In this document: positions 16,162 through 26,108 of the stretch, piece after piece
How the letters are laid out: each line of letters opens with the position of its first letter
Numbering within the stretch: position 1 is the first letter of the stretch
From: Janthinobacterium sp. CG3
GTDB taxonomy: Bacteria; Pseudomonadota; Gammaproteobacteria; Burkholderiales; Burkholderiaceae_D
Length of the DNA stretch: 64,000 nucleotides
Assembly: GCF_000344615.1 (NCBI RefSeq)
Contig: NZ_KB467826.1
Span: forward strand, 59,450 to 123,449
Reading direction: 5' to 3'
Position numbers and translations under genes: made by a program
Notes under the pieces: generated by a model
The model's database searches: none
Told to the model about the DNA's origin: nothing
The model's input: only the letters and a program-made list of their open reading frames with translations

Positions 16162-16391
16162 GCACGAAAGAGAACCTGAGCGAAGCGCTCACGACAGTGC
16201 AGGAATATCGGGGGGCGCCGCTCTATCTGGCGTTCATCAAATTGCTCGACGCAATCGATGCGGAGCACCTGGAGGATCTGCTAACCGCTCCGCTCGAGCG
16301 CGTGCAGCATGTGCAAGGCGCCGCTGCGCAGGGCCGGGCACTCCGACTGGCGCTTGTCCACGCGGGACTTCACACCTGGCCAATCGGCTAA
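16158..16391 (+). CDS. Small phage protein after portal
   Basis: The 77-residue helical protein (MSTKENLSEALTTV) starts in an ATGA overlap with the portal stop. No family is recognised. Its placement between portal and scaffold suggests a head-assembly helper. Confidence 0.6.
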   Translation: MSTKENLSEALTTVQEYRGAPLYLAFIKLLDAIDAEHLEDLLTAPLERVQHVQGAAAQGRALRLALVHAGLHTWPIG

Positions 16392-16424
16392 CGATTCTTT
16401 GACCCCTGCTCACGCAGGACAGCC

Positions 16425-16452
16425 AAAGCCACTCCTCGGGGTGGCTTTTTTT
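16425..16452 (+). terminator. Terminator before scaffold gene
   Basis: AAAGCCAC and GTGGCTTT arms are followed by a T run that ends in an ATG. That ATG opens a 7-codon ORF (MSQPQEM) whose stop overlaps the scaffold start as TAATG. Confidence 0.75.
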
Positions 16453-16475
16453 ATGAGCCAACCACAGGAGATGTA

Positions 16476-17360
16476 ATGGCAACTACCGACGAAGACCAGA
16501 AAAAAGCGAGCGAGGATTTTGCAGCCGGCTACGACGAAGACCAGCCGGTCAAAAAAACCATCGGCGATGACGAAGCATTCGGCCTCATGCCCGACGAAGC
16601 GCCAGGCGCAAATACTCCGGCCGGCAGCGCCCCGACGGTGACGATCGCGCCAGATGCGGACGCCGCCGGCGCCGACAACGCTGCTGCGGCGGCGCCTGCG
16701 GGCGACGCCGCAGCCCCCGCGCTCGACGTCGAGAAGGAAACCCAGCGCTTGAAGTCCTGGGAAGGCCGCTTGAAAGTCCAAGCGGCTGAGCTGGCGGCGA
16801 AAGCGAATACGGCAGCGGCGCTTGATGAGACGTCGGTAGCCCTAGCGGGTGGGACTGAAGAAGGCGACGACGATGCCGACGAGAAGGCGCTGACCGAGGA
16901 CTTCGGCCCTGAATTCGTCGCGCTTATCACCGCGATCGTTAAAAAAATCTGCAAGAGAACAGCGGAGGAACACACGGCCCCCTACCGCAAGGACATCGAT
17001 GACGTAATTGCTGAGCTGAACAACGAAAAACAGCGCGCCCACTACGAAAAAATCGTCGACGCGTATCCTGACTTCATGGACATTGCGAACTCGGACGAGT
17101 TTAAAGCCTGGATCGAAGGTCTGGAACCGGAGAACAAGGCCGACGTCGAGCGCGTGGTCAATGAGGGTAACGCCAAGGAAATCATTGCGATGCTCAAGGA
17201 GTACAAGGCTTCGCTGGCCGCGCCGGCGCCTGAAGCCAGCGGCGGCGATGACATGACTGCCGCGCTGGACGCCGCCGAAGGCGTGCGCTCCGGTGGCCTG
17301 AAACTGCCCGCCGCGCCCGTCGGTAAGGACGACTACGCCAGCGCCTGGAACGAGAATTAA
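16476..17360 (+). CDS. Phage scaffold protein
   Basis: The 294-residue, highly acidic, Ala-rich protein (start MATTDEDQKKASEDF) has long helices and a C-terminal end DDYASAWNEN. Position immediately before the capsid gene, composition and length fit an internal scaffold around which the capsid assembles. A GGAG 6 bases before the start is the ribosome binding site. The 258 bp after it contain no gene. Confidence 0.7.
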   Translation: MATTDEDQKKASEDFAAGYDEDQPVKKTIGDDEAFGLMPDEAPGANTPAGSAPTVTIAPDADAAGADNAAAAAPAGDAAAPALDVEKETQRLKSWEGRLKVQAAELAAKANTAAALDETSVALAGGTEEGDDDADEKALTEDFGPEFVALITAIVKKICKRTAEEHTAPYRKDIDDVIAELNNEKQRAHYEKIVDAYPDFMDIANSDEFKAWIEGLEPENKADVERVVNEGNAKEIIAMLKEYKASLAAPAPEASGGDDMTAALDAAEGVRSGGLKLPAAPVGKDDYASAWNEN

Positions 17361-17618
17361 CCACCTGTAACTGCACCTGCGCAGTCTCGCAAGTCGCATC
17401 CCGCCGGCGTCATCGGCGGGGCCACAGAAACACAACCATAGCGCAAACAACACATAGCCGCGGCACGACGCCGCCGGCCATGTCGCGCCTGCATACGACT
17501 GGTTCCCGAATTTCATGGTGTGAACGGACAGGCCAACGGTGCCCCCGGTCCCGCGCTGAATCGACTGTGCAACCCAATTTTTTCTATTCGATTTTGCATC
17601 CTTTTAAAGGAAATTCTA

Positions 17619-18596
17619 ATGCCCGTTTATGGTGATATCTCCCCGCGTACCGCAGCCTTCGCTGCAAAAGAGCTGCTGAAACGCGGCATCCCCTACCTGA
17701 TCCTGGAGAAATTCGGCCAATCCAAGCCGCTGCCTGAGAACTCGTCCAAGACGATGAAATTCCGGCGCTACAACGCGCTCGACAGCACGCCGACCGCCCT
17801 CGGTGAGGGTGTGACGCCGGCGTCGCAAGCGCTGACGATCACCGATGTCACCGCGACACTGACCCAGTACGGTAGCCGCATCATGGTGAGCGACGTGATT
17901 ATCGACACCCACGAAGACCCGGTCCTGATGGAGTCCGTCGGTCTGCTGGGCGAGCAAGCGGCGCAAATGATCGAAAAGATGCGCTTCGGCGTCCTCAAGG
18001 CCGGCACCAACGTGCTGTACAACAACGGCGCGCTGCGCACCGACGTCAATACGGCGCTGACCCTCGCTACCCAGCGCAAGGCCACCCGCACCCTGAAGCG
18101 CCAGAACGCACGCCCCATCACCACCATCATCAAATCGACTTCAGCATGGGGCACCGAAACCGTCTCGCCAGGCTATATCGGTCTGGCTCACCCGGACATG
18201 GAAAGCGACATTCGCAGTCTGGTGGGCTTTGTCCCGGCCGAAAAATACGGTTCGATGACGCCGTTCGAGAACGAACTCGGCAAGGTTGAAGACGTCCGTT
18301 ACCTGACGTCGACGATCTTCGAACCGTTCGCCAATGCCGGCGCTGCAAAGGGTGCGACGCTGTCGACCACCGGCGTCAACTCCGACGTCTACCCGGTCCT
18401 GTATATCGCCGCCAACGCCTACGGCATCGTGGCGCTGAAGGGCATGTTCGCCGTCACCCCGATGGTGGTCAATCCCAAGCCGTCGGACAGCGATCCGATG
18501 GGACAGCGCGGCCACGCCGCATGGAAAGCCATGCAAACAGCCGTAATCCTGAACGACTTCTGGCTTGCGCGCGCCGAGTGCGCCGCCACGGCATAA
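17619..18596 (+). CDS. Major capsid protein, N4-gp56 type
   Basis: The 325-residue protein starts after AAAGGA. Key stretches (YLILEKFGQSKPLPENSSKT, RRYNALDS, LTQYGSRIMVSDV, AEKYGSMTPFENELGKVEDV) are typical of the N4-gp56 family of HK97-fold capsid proteins. It forms the icosahedral shell. Strong ribosome binding site and flanking terminator fit high expression. An upstream in-frame extension from 17520 is not used. Confidence 0.88.
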   Translation: MPVYGDISPRTAAFAAKELLKRGIPYLILEKFGQSKPLPENSSKTMKFRRYNALDSTPTALGEGVTPASQALTITDVTATLTQYGSRIMVSDVIIDTHEDPVLMESVGLLGEQAAQMIEKMRFGVLKAGTNVLYNNGALRTDVNTALTLATQRKATRTLKRQNARPITTIIKSTSAWGTETVSPGYIGLAHPDMESDIRSLVGFVPAEKYGSMTPFENELGKVEDVRYLTSTIFEPFANAGAAKGATLSTTGVNSDVYPVLYIAANAYGIVALKGMFAVTPMVVNPKPSDSDPMGQRGHAAWKAMQTAVILNDFWLARAECAATA

Positions 18597-18618
18597 CCTC
18601 CGCTCCCAGCGCCAGTGG

Positions 18619-18645
18619 AAGGCCCGCTTAACAGCGGGCCTTTCC
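18619..18645 (+). terminator. Terminator after capsid gene
   Basis: AAGGCCCGC and GCGGGCCTT form a 9-bp stem with a TTAACA loop, followed by TTCC. It may attenuate transcription after the capsid gene. Confidence 0.75.
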
Positions 18646-18676
18646 TATTTCTACTCCAAATTCAAGGTATCCCAGT

Positions 18677-19057
18677 ATGAAAATCGATAAAAAACCCGCG
18701 TCCGAAAACTCCAACATTTCCACTCTTGAAGACGACGTAGTTGATGCCGTGGGTTCCACCTCGCGCGACGTCGCAGCTGTAGCCGGCTCCATTCACGACG
18801 ACGCCATGTGCGGCGATCGCCTGGACATCACGATGTTTGAGCAAGAGGGCGAAGCGGGCAGCGAAGCCGTTTCGCTCGGCGTCAACGGCGTCGGCTACCT
18901 GATCCCCCGCGGCATGCGTGTCTCCGTGCCGGTGGAAGTGGTGCATGTGCTTGACAACGCCGTGCAGCGGATCTACGAACCATTGAAAAACGGCGAGATG
19001 CGCCCACGCGAATTGAAGCGCTTCAACTACACCGTGCACGGCCCAACACGGGCCTAA
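18677..19057 (+). CDS. Phage head-associated hypothetical protein
   Basis: The 126-residue protein has a variable acidic N-terminus and a conserved-looking core (LGVNGVGYLIPRGMRVSVPV). Proteins with this core often follow N4-gp56 capsid genes in phages. It may decorate the capsid, by position only. Confidence 0.6.
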   Translation: MKIDKKPASENSNISTLEDDVVDAVGSTSRDVAAVAGSIHDDAMCGDRLDITMFEQEGEAGSEAVSLGVNGVGYLIPRGMRVSVPVEVVHVLDNAVQRIYEPLKNGEMRPRELKRFNYTVHGPTRA

Positions 19058-19131
19058 AACTGCTGGCCCTGACCGGCGCGGCGGGCACTCCACGAGCTTT
19101 CCCCAGCAACACCATCACTTGGATATGACCA

Positions 19132-19929
19132 ATGCCATCCACAAAAGTAAAAGAAGTGCTCTACCGCGTCTCGACGCAGTTGCAGGACATCGCGCCGCAG
19201 TTCACCCGCTGGCACGAGCGCGAGCTCGTGACGTGGCTCAATGACGGCCAGCGCGCGATCGCCAAATTTTTGCCGGCGTCCTGCACGCGCATCGATGCGC
19301 TCAAGCTGAAACCCGGCACCAAGCAATCGATCGAGCTGATCGCGCCCGCCGACGTCAAGCCAGGCGACGGATCGCCGGCGGCGGCTGTCTATGGCAACTT
19401 CTTGAACGACGTGGTGCGCAACATGGGCGTCGATGGTCTGACCGCCGGCCGGGCCGTGCGCGTGGTGTCGCGGGAAGTGCTCGATAGCCAAAATCCTGAC
19501 TGGCACACGATTGTAGGAACGGGCCGCGTCGACCAGTTCGTGTTTGATCCGCGTTCGCCTAAAGTTTTTTACGTCACCCCCGCAATTGGTGCGGCGCCGG
19601 CAGTATGGATCGAAGTGTCTTACCTTGCCAATCCGGTTGACATTCCTAGCACCGGAACCGTGGCCGCACCGCTGTACGGCGCCGACAGTGCGAGCGCCAC
19701 CGTCATTTCCGTCGATGACAAGTACGTCGATGATCTGGCGAACTACATCCTGGCGCGCGCCTACATGAAGGACGCCGACTTCGCGTCGTCCCAACCCAAC
19801 GCGGTTGCCTACTCCAGCATGTTCACCAGCTCTCTGAACGCGCAGGTCCAGGCGTTGACCGGCAACAACCCCAACCTGACCGCCTTGCCCTTCGCGGCGC
19901 AGAGTCAGACCCCGGCAGCGGTGCGATAA
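19132..19929 (+). CDS. Phage head-to-tail adaptor-like protein
   Basis: The 265-residue protein begins with a helical domain typical of adaptors (VLYRVSTQLQDIAPQFTRWH, LVTWLNDGQRAIAKFLP) that count and place subunits under the portal. The C-terminal half has DDLANYILARAYMKDADF. Position after capsid genes supports a connector role. Confidence 0.65.
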   Translation: MPSTKVKEVLYRVSTQLQDIAPQFTRWHERELVTWLNDGQRAIAKFLPASCTRIDALKLKPGTKQSIELIAPADVKPGDGSPAAAVYGNFLNDVVRNMGVDGLTAGRAVRVVSREVLDSQNPDWHTIVGTGRVDQFVFDPRSPKVFYVTPAIGAAPAVWIEVSYLANPVDIPSTGTVAAPLYGADSASATVISVDDKYVDDLANYILARAYMKDADFASSQPNAVAYSSMFTSSLNAQVQALTGNNPNLTALPFAAQSQTPAAVR

Positions 19930-19931
19930 CC

Positions 19932-20573
19932 ATGGCGGCATCCATTGATGTATTCATCCCGCACGTTCTCCCCTCGGTCATTGGCTGCCCAGATTTCAGC
20001 GTTCGGAGCGCCATCATGGAAGCCGCGATCGAGTTCTGCACTTACTCGGGCGCGTGGAGCGAAACACTCGATTTCGTCTACATGAGCAACGGAACGCACT
20101 CCTACGATCTTGAACTGCCGAAAGGCTCTCGGGCGCTCGTCATCAGCAATGTCTGGACGAAAAGCGGCAGTTTGGTGTCCAAAACCATGCATGAAATTGC
20201 CGGGCTTATTCCAGACTGGCAGACCGCGCAGGGTCAACCAGTCTATTACAACCAGCAAAACTGGGATGAGCTGCGCGTCTATCCAACGCCAAACGGCACA
20301 GATCTTGGTACCTTGACTGTGCGCACCTCTTTAGCACCAACCCGGGCGGCGACCACGCTCCCCAATTTTCTCGTGGACCGTTATTTGCAAACCATCGCGG
20401 CCGGCGCGCTTTACCGCCTTCTGATTGTGCCGGCACAGGGCTGGAGTAACCCTCAGCTCGCCGCCTATTTCAAAACCGAGTTCAACGCAGGTTGCGCTGC
20501 CGCCAAGGTAGAGATTTTCCACGACCGTGTCGCCGGTAGCGCGCGCGTGACGCCACGCAGATTCGGAGGTTAA
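19932..20573 (+). CDS. Phage tail/adaptor structural protein
   Basis: The 213-residue protein starts 2 bp after the previous stop. The N-terminal helical part (CPDFSVRSAIMEAAIEFC) and central beta region (YDLELPKGSRALVISNVW) resemble short-tail adaptor proteins. It ends in TAATG with the next gene. Exact role unproven. Confidence 0.6.
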   Translation: MAASIDVFIPHVLPSVIGCPDFSVRSAIMEAAIEFCTYSGAWSETLDFVYMSNGTHSYDLELPKGSRALVISNVWTKSGSLVSKTMHEIAGLIPDWQTAQGQPVYYNQQNWDELRVYPTPNGTDLGTLTVRTSLAPTRAATTLPNFLVDRYLQTIAAGALYRLLIVPAQGWSNPQLAAYFKTEFNAGCAAAKVEIFHDRVAGSARVTPRRFGG

Positions 20574-20959
20574 TGGTGGCAGAAAAGATAAAACTGGTGG
20601 CCGGCGACACCCGCCCGCAATTGGTGCTGTCGATCACCGATGACGTTACCGGCTTCCCGATCGACCTGTCCGCACCGGGCACATCGATCATTCTCAAGTT
20701 GCGCAAGGTGGGCGTCAGGGACATCAAGGCTACGCTGGCCTGCGGCAAGTTGGCCGGTGTACTCACCTCCTCGGGCAACATCGACTACACCGGTATATAC
20801 GCGGCGCCTGGCGTCGGCGGCCGGGCATTCATGGACTGGACGCCTGGCGCGCTGGACACGGAAGGGGAGTACGAAGGCGAAATCGAAATCACCTTTGCCG
20901 ACGGCGGCATTCATACCATTTTCGACACGCTCAAATTCAAGGTCCGGGCGCAATACTAA
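20573..20959 (+). CDS. Phage structural protein, BppU-N-like
   Basis: The 128-residue beta-rich protein has KLVAGDTRPQLVLSITDD at the N-terminus and EGEIEITFADGGIHTI near the C-terminus. This layout is that of immunoglobulin-like baseplate or fibre-anchoring domains. Overlapping stops and starts join it to its neighbours. Confidence 0.6.
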   Translation: MVAEKIKLVAGDTRPQLVLSITDDVTGFPIDLSAPGTSIILKLRKVGVRDIKATLACGKLAGVLTSSGNIDYTGIYAAPGVGGRAFMDWTPGALDTEGEYEGEIEITFADGGIHTIFDTLKFKVRAQY

Positions 20960-21579
20960 TGGCGCTCACGCTGACATTTATACACCCGGCCCTCGAAGTT
21001 TCCGTGCAAGTGCCGGTCGCCGGCGTATCCGCCGTGGTGCTGGCGGCCAGCGCCGCTCTCGACTCCCGCAGCTTGAACCGCACCCTGTTCGACGGCGTCA
21101 ATGCGGTTGACCTGGCCACGATCGCCGTCACGAAGCGGTTGGCTGATATCGCGGTGGCCAGCAATGCCATACCTGTTTTTATCCTGTCCAAGGTCTTTCA
21201 GGATGCTGCTGTGTCGTCCGACGTGGTGGCGATCGTGGCGCAGTTTTTCCGCGCCTTCGCCGACGTCGCCAGTTCCACCGATGTGGCCCTGATAACGAGT
21301 GGCAAGGAACTGGCTGACACAGGTTCCGCCAGCGATAGCGTCACAACGCTGACGGGCAAGGCGCTGGCCGATGTCACGACGGCCGCCGATGCCCTGAACG
21401 TCTCCAGCACGAAGGCGGCGGCCGACGCGGCCACCGCCACCGACGCTGTGCAAGCAGGGGTCACAAAAGCGATCAACGATACCGCAAGCGCAATCGAATC
21501 CGCCCTGCTTTTCATGACCGATTACGCAGACATAACATATTTCGCGGCCGATTACGTCGGCAGTTCGCGCACTTTTTAA
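20959..21579 (+). CDS. Phage protein with tandem 18-residue repeats
   Basis: The 206-residue protein contains about seven consecutive units of mostly 18 residues, each starting with Lys or Arg and following the pattern K-x-x-A-D-x-A-x-x-x-D (for example KELADTGSASDSVTTLTG and KALADVTTAADALNVSST). Such repeats form trimeric helical or beta-solenoid shafts. It lies between tail genes, so a fibre shaft or chaperone is likely. The tail ends DYVGSSRTF. Confidence 0.65.
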   Translation: MALTLTFIHPALEVSVQVPVAGVSAVVLAASAALDSRSLNRTLFDGVNAVDLATIAVTKRLADIAVASNAIPVFILSKVFQDAAVSSDVVAIVAQFFRAFADVASSTDVALITSGKELADTGSASDSVTTLTGKALADVTTAADALNVSSTKAAADAATATDAVQAGVTKAINDTASAIESALLFMTDYADITYFAADYVGSSRTF

Positions 21580-21591
21580 GGAATTTGCACA

Positions 21592-22032
21592 ATGCACCTG
21601 AACGAAATGCCAAAGGCCAGTGGTTTCTTGAACATCAAGCTGTTCGATGCAACCGGCCAGCTCAAAGACGAGCGGAACATCCCGAATCTGCTGGTCACAA
21701 CCGGCCTGAATTGGCTGGCCGCCCGTGCCGTTGGCACGCCGACGGCAATGAGCCACATGGCAATCGGGTCCACCGCGGCCGCCCCGTTGCCGGCCAACAC
21801 GACCCTTGGCGCCGAGCTGGGCCGCGCCGTGCTGACCTCGCAAACATCCGCGCTCAACGTCGCCACCTACTCCTCAACGTTTGCCGCCGGCGTGGGCACG
21901 GGCGCCGTCACCGAGGCCGGGATCTTCAACGCCGGCGCCGCCGGCACCATGCTGAACCGTGCGGTCTTCGCGGTCATCAACAAGGGCGCGCTCGACACCA
22001 TGCAAATTAACTGGACTGTGACGCAGAATTAA
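21592..22032 (+). CDS. Phage tail protein
   Basis: The 146-residue protein has LVTTGLNWLAARAVG and MSHMAIGSTAAAPLPANT with a beta-rich end, a layout common in phage tail-fibre-associated proteins. It overlaps the fibre gene by one base (TAATG). Confidence 0.6.
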   Translation: MHLNEMPKASGFLNIKLFDATGQLKDERNIPNLLVTTGLNWLAARAVGTPTAMSHMAIGSTAAAPLPANTTLGAELGRAVLTSQTSALNVATYSSTFAAGVGTGAVTEAGIFNAGAAGTMLNRAVFAVINKGALDTMQINWTVTQN

Positions 22033-25000
22033 TGGCGACGCCGATCACTACCCGGGCGGGCAAGGGCGCGCCGCTGACCAATGACGAAATCGACGCAAAT
22101 TTCGCCGGCCTGCGCGATCGCGTAGACTCGGAAGCGCTGCCGGAATTCACACAAACGATACATTCGGGAGCGGTTGTTCGCACCCTGGTTTACGACACGA
22201 CGCGGGACTCGGACGGCGGCGCCTGGCGCAAGCGTTGCGCCGGCAAGAGCTGGTATAACGAGCCGGCCCCTGCGGGAGCATGGCTTGGCCGTTTCGCCAA
22301 CGAGCTTGCCGCGCGCGGCGGGGATAATCTGGTTGCCGCCCCGGAGGAGTTGGATAACGCCGGGTGGACGCAGAGCGTAACCGGCTCCGGCCAGGTCATA
22401 GTGATTACACCAAACGCTGCGCTCGACCCCGACGGTTTCATGACTGCGGATCAGGCGGTATTCAACATCGGCGCAGGGACTACCTCCGCCGATTTGTGCC
22501 AGTTGCAGTCGCCGGGCATCACATACCCTAGCGGGATGAATTCTGGCTCGTTTTATATAAGAACGCTAGACGGAGGCACCAGTGTTTTTTCAATGACGCT
22601 CCCCAATGGCGCCTTCAGCAGTTTCACCGCTACGCCAGAATGGCAGCGGGTTAGCCTTTCCAGTGTCGCCGCCGTCGCCGGCGCTAATTACGTGCGTATC
22701 CGCCTGCGCGGGAACGAAGGAACGGCCAAGGTTGCGACTGTCGCCATTTGGGGCGTCAAATTCAACGCCGGCGCGGCTCCTACGCCGTATGTCCCAAGCC
22801 GCATGTTTGAGGGCGGCTACTTCCAAAAAACCACCGACGGCAAATTCTACGCGATGCAGAGCGCGTATGGCGCTCTGGAAGTTGTGCGCGGAAATCGCCG
22901 GGATTTTCCCGAGAAAGTGGCCATCGTGGGCGAAGCTGCGCGCACGGTAATCTACGATCTGACGCGCCCCGGGTCGCCAATGTGGATGGTGGCATCAAAC
23001 AATTTTGGTCCGACTGCCGCCCTTGATGGCTTGCTCATTACGGGTTTGTGCGAAATGTCGTTCGTTGCCGATGCCCGCATCGTTCGTCGCCGGGTGGTCG
23101 GGGATCCCCGCTTCGGGCCGATTCCGGTTGTGGAGCGCGAGCGGACCGGGGTATCGGCAACCGGCAGTGTGTCGGCGGCCGAGGCCATCATCAACGGCAC
23201 TATCCATGCCGTGAGCATGGTCGTGCTGCAGGGGGCGCCAATTGCTCCTGGCATTGGTTTGCCCGTGGCAACTGTAGCGTATGCCACGGCGGCGGGCGTC
23301 AGCATCTGCAGGCACGACGGTACGGTGGCGAACTGGCTGACAAATGCTGGGCAAATTTTTTCTATTTCAATCAGCAAATTCGGGAGAATGTTCGCCACTG
23401 GCGGCGGCGGGGTCGCGCATGGTTGCTGGTTCAAAAACGCCATACCAACTGCATCGCCAGATAACACGGTGGACTACTCGTTCAACGCCTCGTCAATCCC
23501 GACTCGCCGCGGCACCGACTCTGCAACAGGTTCGATTGGTCTGCATGTGCTCATGCCCAACAGCATGAAAGCTCTTGGCGCTCTCACTTCAATGTACCTG
23601 CTTCGTGACAACCCGGCTGCGCCGACGAAAGGTATGCTGGCCCAGATCGGTGCAACCCACCCCGGGGCGTGGCAGGTCGGGGACTCGCGCGGTTTGTGGT
23701 TGTCCGACACGGCGGCCGAGACTGCTAACGCATCTGGCAACTTGGTGGCCAATGGCGCGTTTGATGTGGACACTGCGGGCTGGACTTCGGGCGGAGGTGC
23801 GACGCTCTCGGTTGCGGGCTGGGCAATGCGGGTGACGGCCACCGCCTCCAGCCCGTCGGCGCGCACATCTGTAACTTGCGTAATTGGGAAAATATACCAA
23901 GTGAGCGTGCAGTGGGTAACGGACTCCTTAACCGGAAACTTTTCCGTCCTGGTGGGGACGACGCTGGGGGCGAATGACACCGCATCGTTGACGCGCACCA
24001 TCGAGTTGGGGCTTATGTTGGTTAGTTTCGTGGCCACGCAAGCGACGCACTACATCACGGTTTCCGGCACTAGCGCCGCGATTTCTGGCGATTATTTTGA
24101 TGTCGATAACGTCGACGTGCGCTTGGCCGAAGCTGACCGCAGCCCAAAGAATAACGTCATGATCGTTCGTGGCGCGATCACTAAGGCCGCCGCCGCGCCT
24201 GGCGCTCAGATGGTGGCGTATTCCGGGTTCAGCGCTGCAAACTACCTCGATCAGTCATACACCCCGAACCTTGACTTCGGTGCCGGCGACGTATGCGTGA
24301 TGGGCTGGCTCAAGGCAGGGTCGCTACATGGCGGCGCGATGTTCGACAGAGCGTCGGCGGGGTCCACGGCGCGCCTCCTGGTTCGGACAGACGTCTCTGG
24401 CGCAATCATGCTTTACATGGCGGATGCCACCCCGGTGAGCCAGTATGTAATGTCTGGCCTTTATCAGGTAGGTGTATGGGCGTTCGTGGTCGGGTATCGC
24501 AAGGGCTCTCAAATGTCCATCTACGTAAACGGGGCACTGGTTGGTACTACGACGACGGCAGCGCTGAATATCACAAACACATCGGCGACCTCCCGCATCG
24601 GCGCTTACTGGAACGGGGCCGCCCCGTTCAACGGGTCACTGGCACTTGTACGAATTAGCGCTACGGCTCCTAGCGATGAACAGATCGCTCAGATCTACCG
24701 AGACGAACTTGCCCTTTTCCAGCCTGGTGCGCAATGCACTATGGTCGGGGCGCCGACGGCGATGTCATGGGACGATGCGGCCGAAACCCTGCATGTCGCT
24801 GTGTCGAATGTGCGCTACGCGTTCTGCGGTCTGGCGCAATTGAGCAGCGAGGTGACGGCTATTGGCCCGCTTGCTGGCGTCTCAGCGTGCGGTGGCTCCG
24901 TGCTGCAGGGCGGGACGTCATGCGCGAGCGTGACGCAGCCATCTGCGTTTCTTCGTGAAAATGCAGCGCCCGCTTTGCTCGGCGCCCCGCCCGCGCCAAT

Positions 25001-25208
25001 CTGGGCTACCGGCGACGGCGTAGCGACGGACTTCCCCCTCACTATGGGATTTCAGCCGGGCGCGGTCTACAAGCAAGGCGTCTTGATGCGCGACGGCAGC
25101 TCCAACGACTACACCACTTCCTTTGATGGATACCAGTGGACGGTGGGGTTCACGGCGGCGCCACTCAACAATCACAATATTTGCATCATGGGGGTGCGCA
25201 ATGGCTAA
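22032..25208 (+). CDS. Large tail fibre protein with lectin-like domain
   Basis: The 1058-residue protein starts MATPITTRAGKGAPLTNDEI, a typical virion-attachment start for fibres (DEIDANFAGLR). A jelly-roll carbohydrate-binding-like segment lies around residues 560-690 (VANGAFDVDTAGWTSGG). A LamG-like domain follows around 740-890 (YLDQSYTPNLDFGAGDVCVM, WAFVVGYRKGSQMSIYVNG). It probably binds host surface sugar. The next gene overlaps its stop. Confidence 0.7.
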   Translation: MATPITTRAGKGAPLTNDEIDANFAGLRDRVDSEALPEFTQTIHSGAVVRTLVYDTTRDSDGGAWRKRCAGKSWYNEPAPAGAWLGRFANELAARGGDNLVAAPEELDNAGWTQSVTGSGQVIVITPNAALDPDGFMTADQAVFNIGAGTTSADLCQLQSPGITYPSGMNSGSFYIRTLDGGTSVFSMTLPNGAFSSFTATPEWQRVSLSSVAAVAGANYVRIRLRGNEGTAKVATVAIWGVKFNAGAAPTPYVPSRMFEGGYFQKTTDGKFYAMQSAYGALEVVRGNRRDFPEKVAIVGEAARTVIYDLTRPGSPMWMVASNNFGPTAALDGLLITGLCEMSFVADARIVRRRVVGDPRFGPIPVVERERTGVSATGSVSAAEAIINGTIHAVSMVVLQGAPIAPGIGLPVATVAYATAAGVSICRHDGTVANWLTNAGQIFSISISKFGRMFATGGGGVAHGCWFKNAIPTASPDNTVDYSFNASSIPTRRGTDSATGSIGLHVLMPNSMKALGALTSMYLLRDNPAAPTKGMLAQIGATHPGAWQVGDSRGLWLSDTAAETANASGNLVANGAFDVDTAGWTSGGGATLSVAGWAMRVTATASSPSARTSVTCVIGKIYQVSVQWVTDSLTGNFSVLVGTTLGANDTASLTRTIELGLMLVSFVATQATHYITVSGTSAAISGDYFDVDNVDVRLAEADRSPKNNVMIVRGAITKAAAAPGAQMVAYSGFSAANYLDQSYTPNLDFGAGDVCVMGWLKAGSLHGGAMFDRASAGSTARLLVRTDVSGAIMLYMADATPVSQYVMSGLYQVGVWAFVVGYRKGSQMSIYVNGALVGTTTTAALNITNTSATSRIGAYWNGAAPFNGSLALVRISATAPSDEQIAQIYRDELALFQPGAQCTMVGAPTAMSWDDAAETLHVAVSNVRYAFCGLAQLSSEVTAIGPLAGVSACGGSVLQGGTSCASVTQPSAFLRENAAPALLGAPPAPIWATGDGVATDFPLTMGFQPGAVYKQGVLMRDGSSNDYTTSFDGYQWTVGFTAAPLNNHNICIMGVRNG

Positions 25209-25734
25209 AACTATCTTGGACGCGGATCTGGTGAACCCGGTCGTGAAACGTTTGATTGTCGGAACCACCGTGGATGACGGTGTGAACCAGTTTCAGGTAA
25301 CGGGCGCCGTCAAGGTCGTCGGCGTCGTCGGCGGCGTGGCCACATCGGACGGCGGCGTGGCCAGCTTCCGCCGCACCGGCGCGACCTACAACGCCGGCGT
25401 CTTCATGGGGGCGACGGAGGCGTCCGGCATCGCATGGCTGGATTTTTCCGGCTCTGTGACCCCCGCGCGTGGGTCGATCCGCCTTGGCGCCGCCGAAGTC
25501 ATCTTCATGACGCCTGGCGCCGCGGGCGTCACCGGCACGCTTGCAGTCAGCTCGACCATCCAGCCCGGCACCTTCACCGTCGCCACACTCCCGGCCGGCG
25601 CCAACGGCAAGACCGCCTACGCCTCAAATGGCCGCAAGGTTGGCGAGGCTGCGGCCGCTGGCACCGGCATCCCAGTTTACTACTCCAACGGCGCCTGGCG
25701 CCGGCATTCGGACGACACGGCAGCAGCCGCTTAA
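25201..25734 (+). CDS. Phage tail-associated hypothetical protein
   Basis: The 177-residue protein starts MAKTILDADL inside the fibre gene end. It is rich in Gly/Ala/Thr and ends YYSNGAWRRHSDDTAAAA, a pattern seen at the C-terminus of small fibre or fibre-tip proteins. Function unproven. Confidence 0.55.
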   Translation: MAKTILDADLVNPVVKRLIVGTTVDDGVNQFQVTGAVKVVGVVGGVATSDGGVASFRRTGATYNAGVFMGATEASGIAWLDFSGSVTPARGSIRLGAAEVIFMTPGAAGVTGTLAVSSTIQPGTFTVATLPAGANGKTAYASNGRKVGEAAAAGTGIPVYYSNGAWRRHSDDTAAAA

Positions 25735-25751
25735 CCCGCCACAAGGAACTT

Positions 25752-26108
25752 ATGGACTACAAAGAAACAACCGTCACCGGCAGCGCCTGGCGCCGATTCC
25801 GCTCCATCGCCATCGAAAACGGATGGCTGCAAGTGCCGATGGTGGTCTGCGTCGAGCAAGAGGTCATTTCGCTGGCGGCCGGCGAGATCCTGCGCGATGT
25901 CGGCAACCTGAATTTCCCGTTCAGTCCAGCCGACGCCTTCCCCATCCTCGACCCAATGACCAACGAGCCAGTCGGCATCTGCGCCACCGGCGCCGAAGTG
26001 TACGCCCTGGTCTATTCTTACGTGATGGCGAAGGCCATCGAGCGCGACGCCGCGACGGCGCCAACCGAAGCGGCCCCGGCCGAGCCGCCCGCCGAGGCCG
26101 CCCAATGA
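25752..26108 (+). CDS. Phage hypothetical protein
   Basis: The 118-residue protein (start MDYKETTVTG after AAGGA) has a mixed alpha/beta core (MVVCVEQEVISLAAGEIL) and a Pro/Ala/Glu tail. No family is recognised. It lies between tail genes and the lysis cassette and overlaps the next gene by ATGA. Confidence 0.55.
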   Translation: MDYKETTVTGSAWRRFRSIAIENGWLQVPMVVCVEQEVISLAAGEILRDVGNLNFPFSPADAFPILDPMTNEPVGICATGAEVYALVYSYVMAKAIERDAATAPTEAAPAEPPAEAAQ

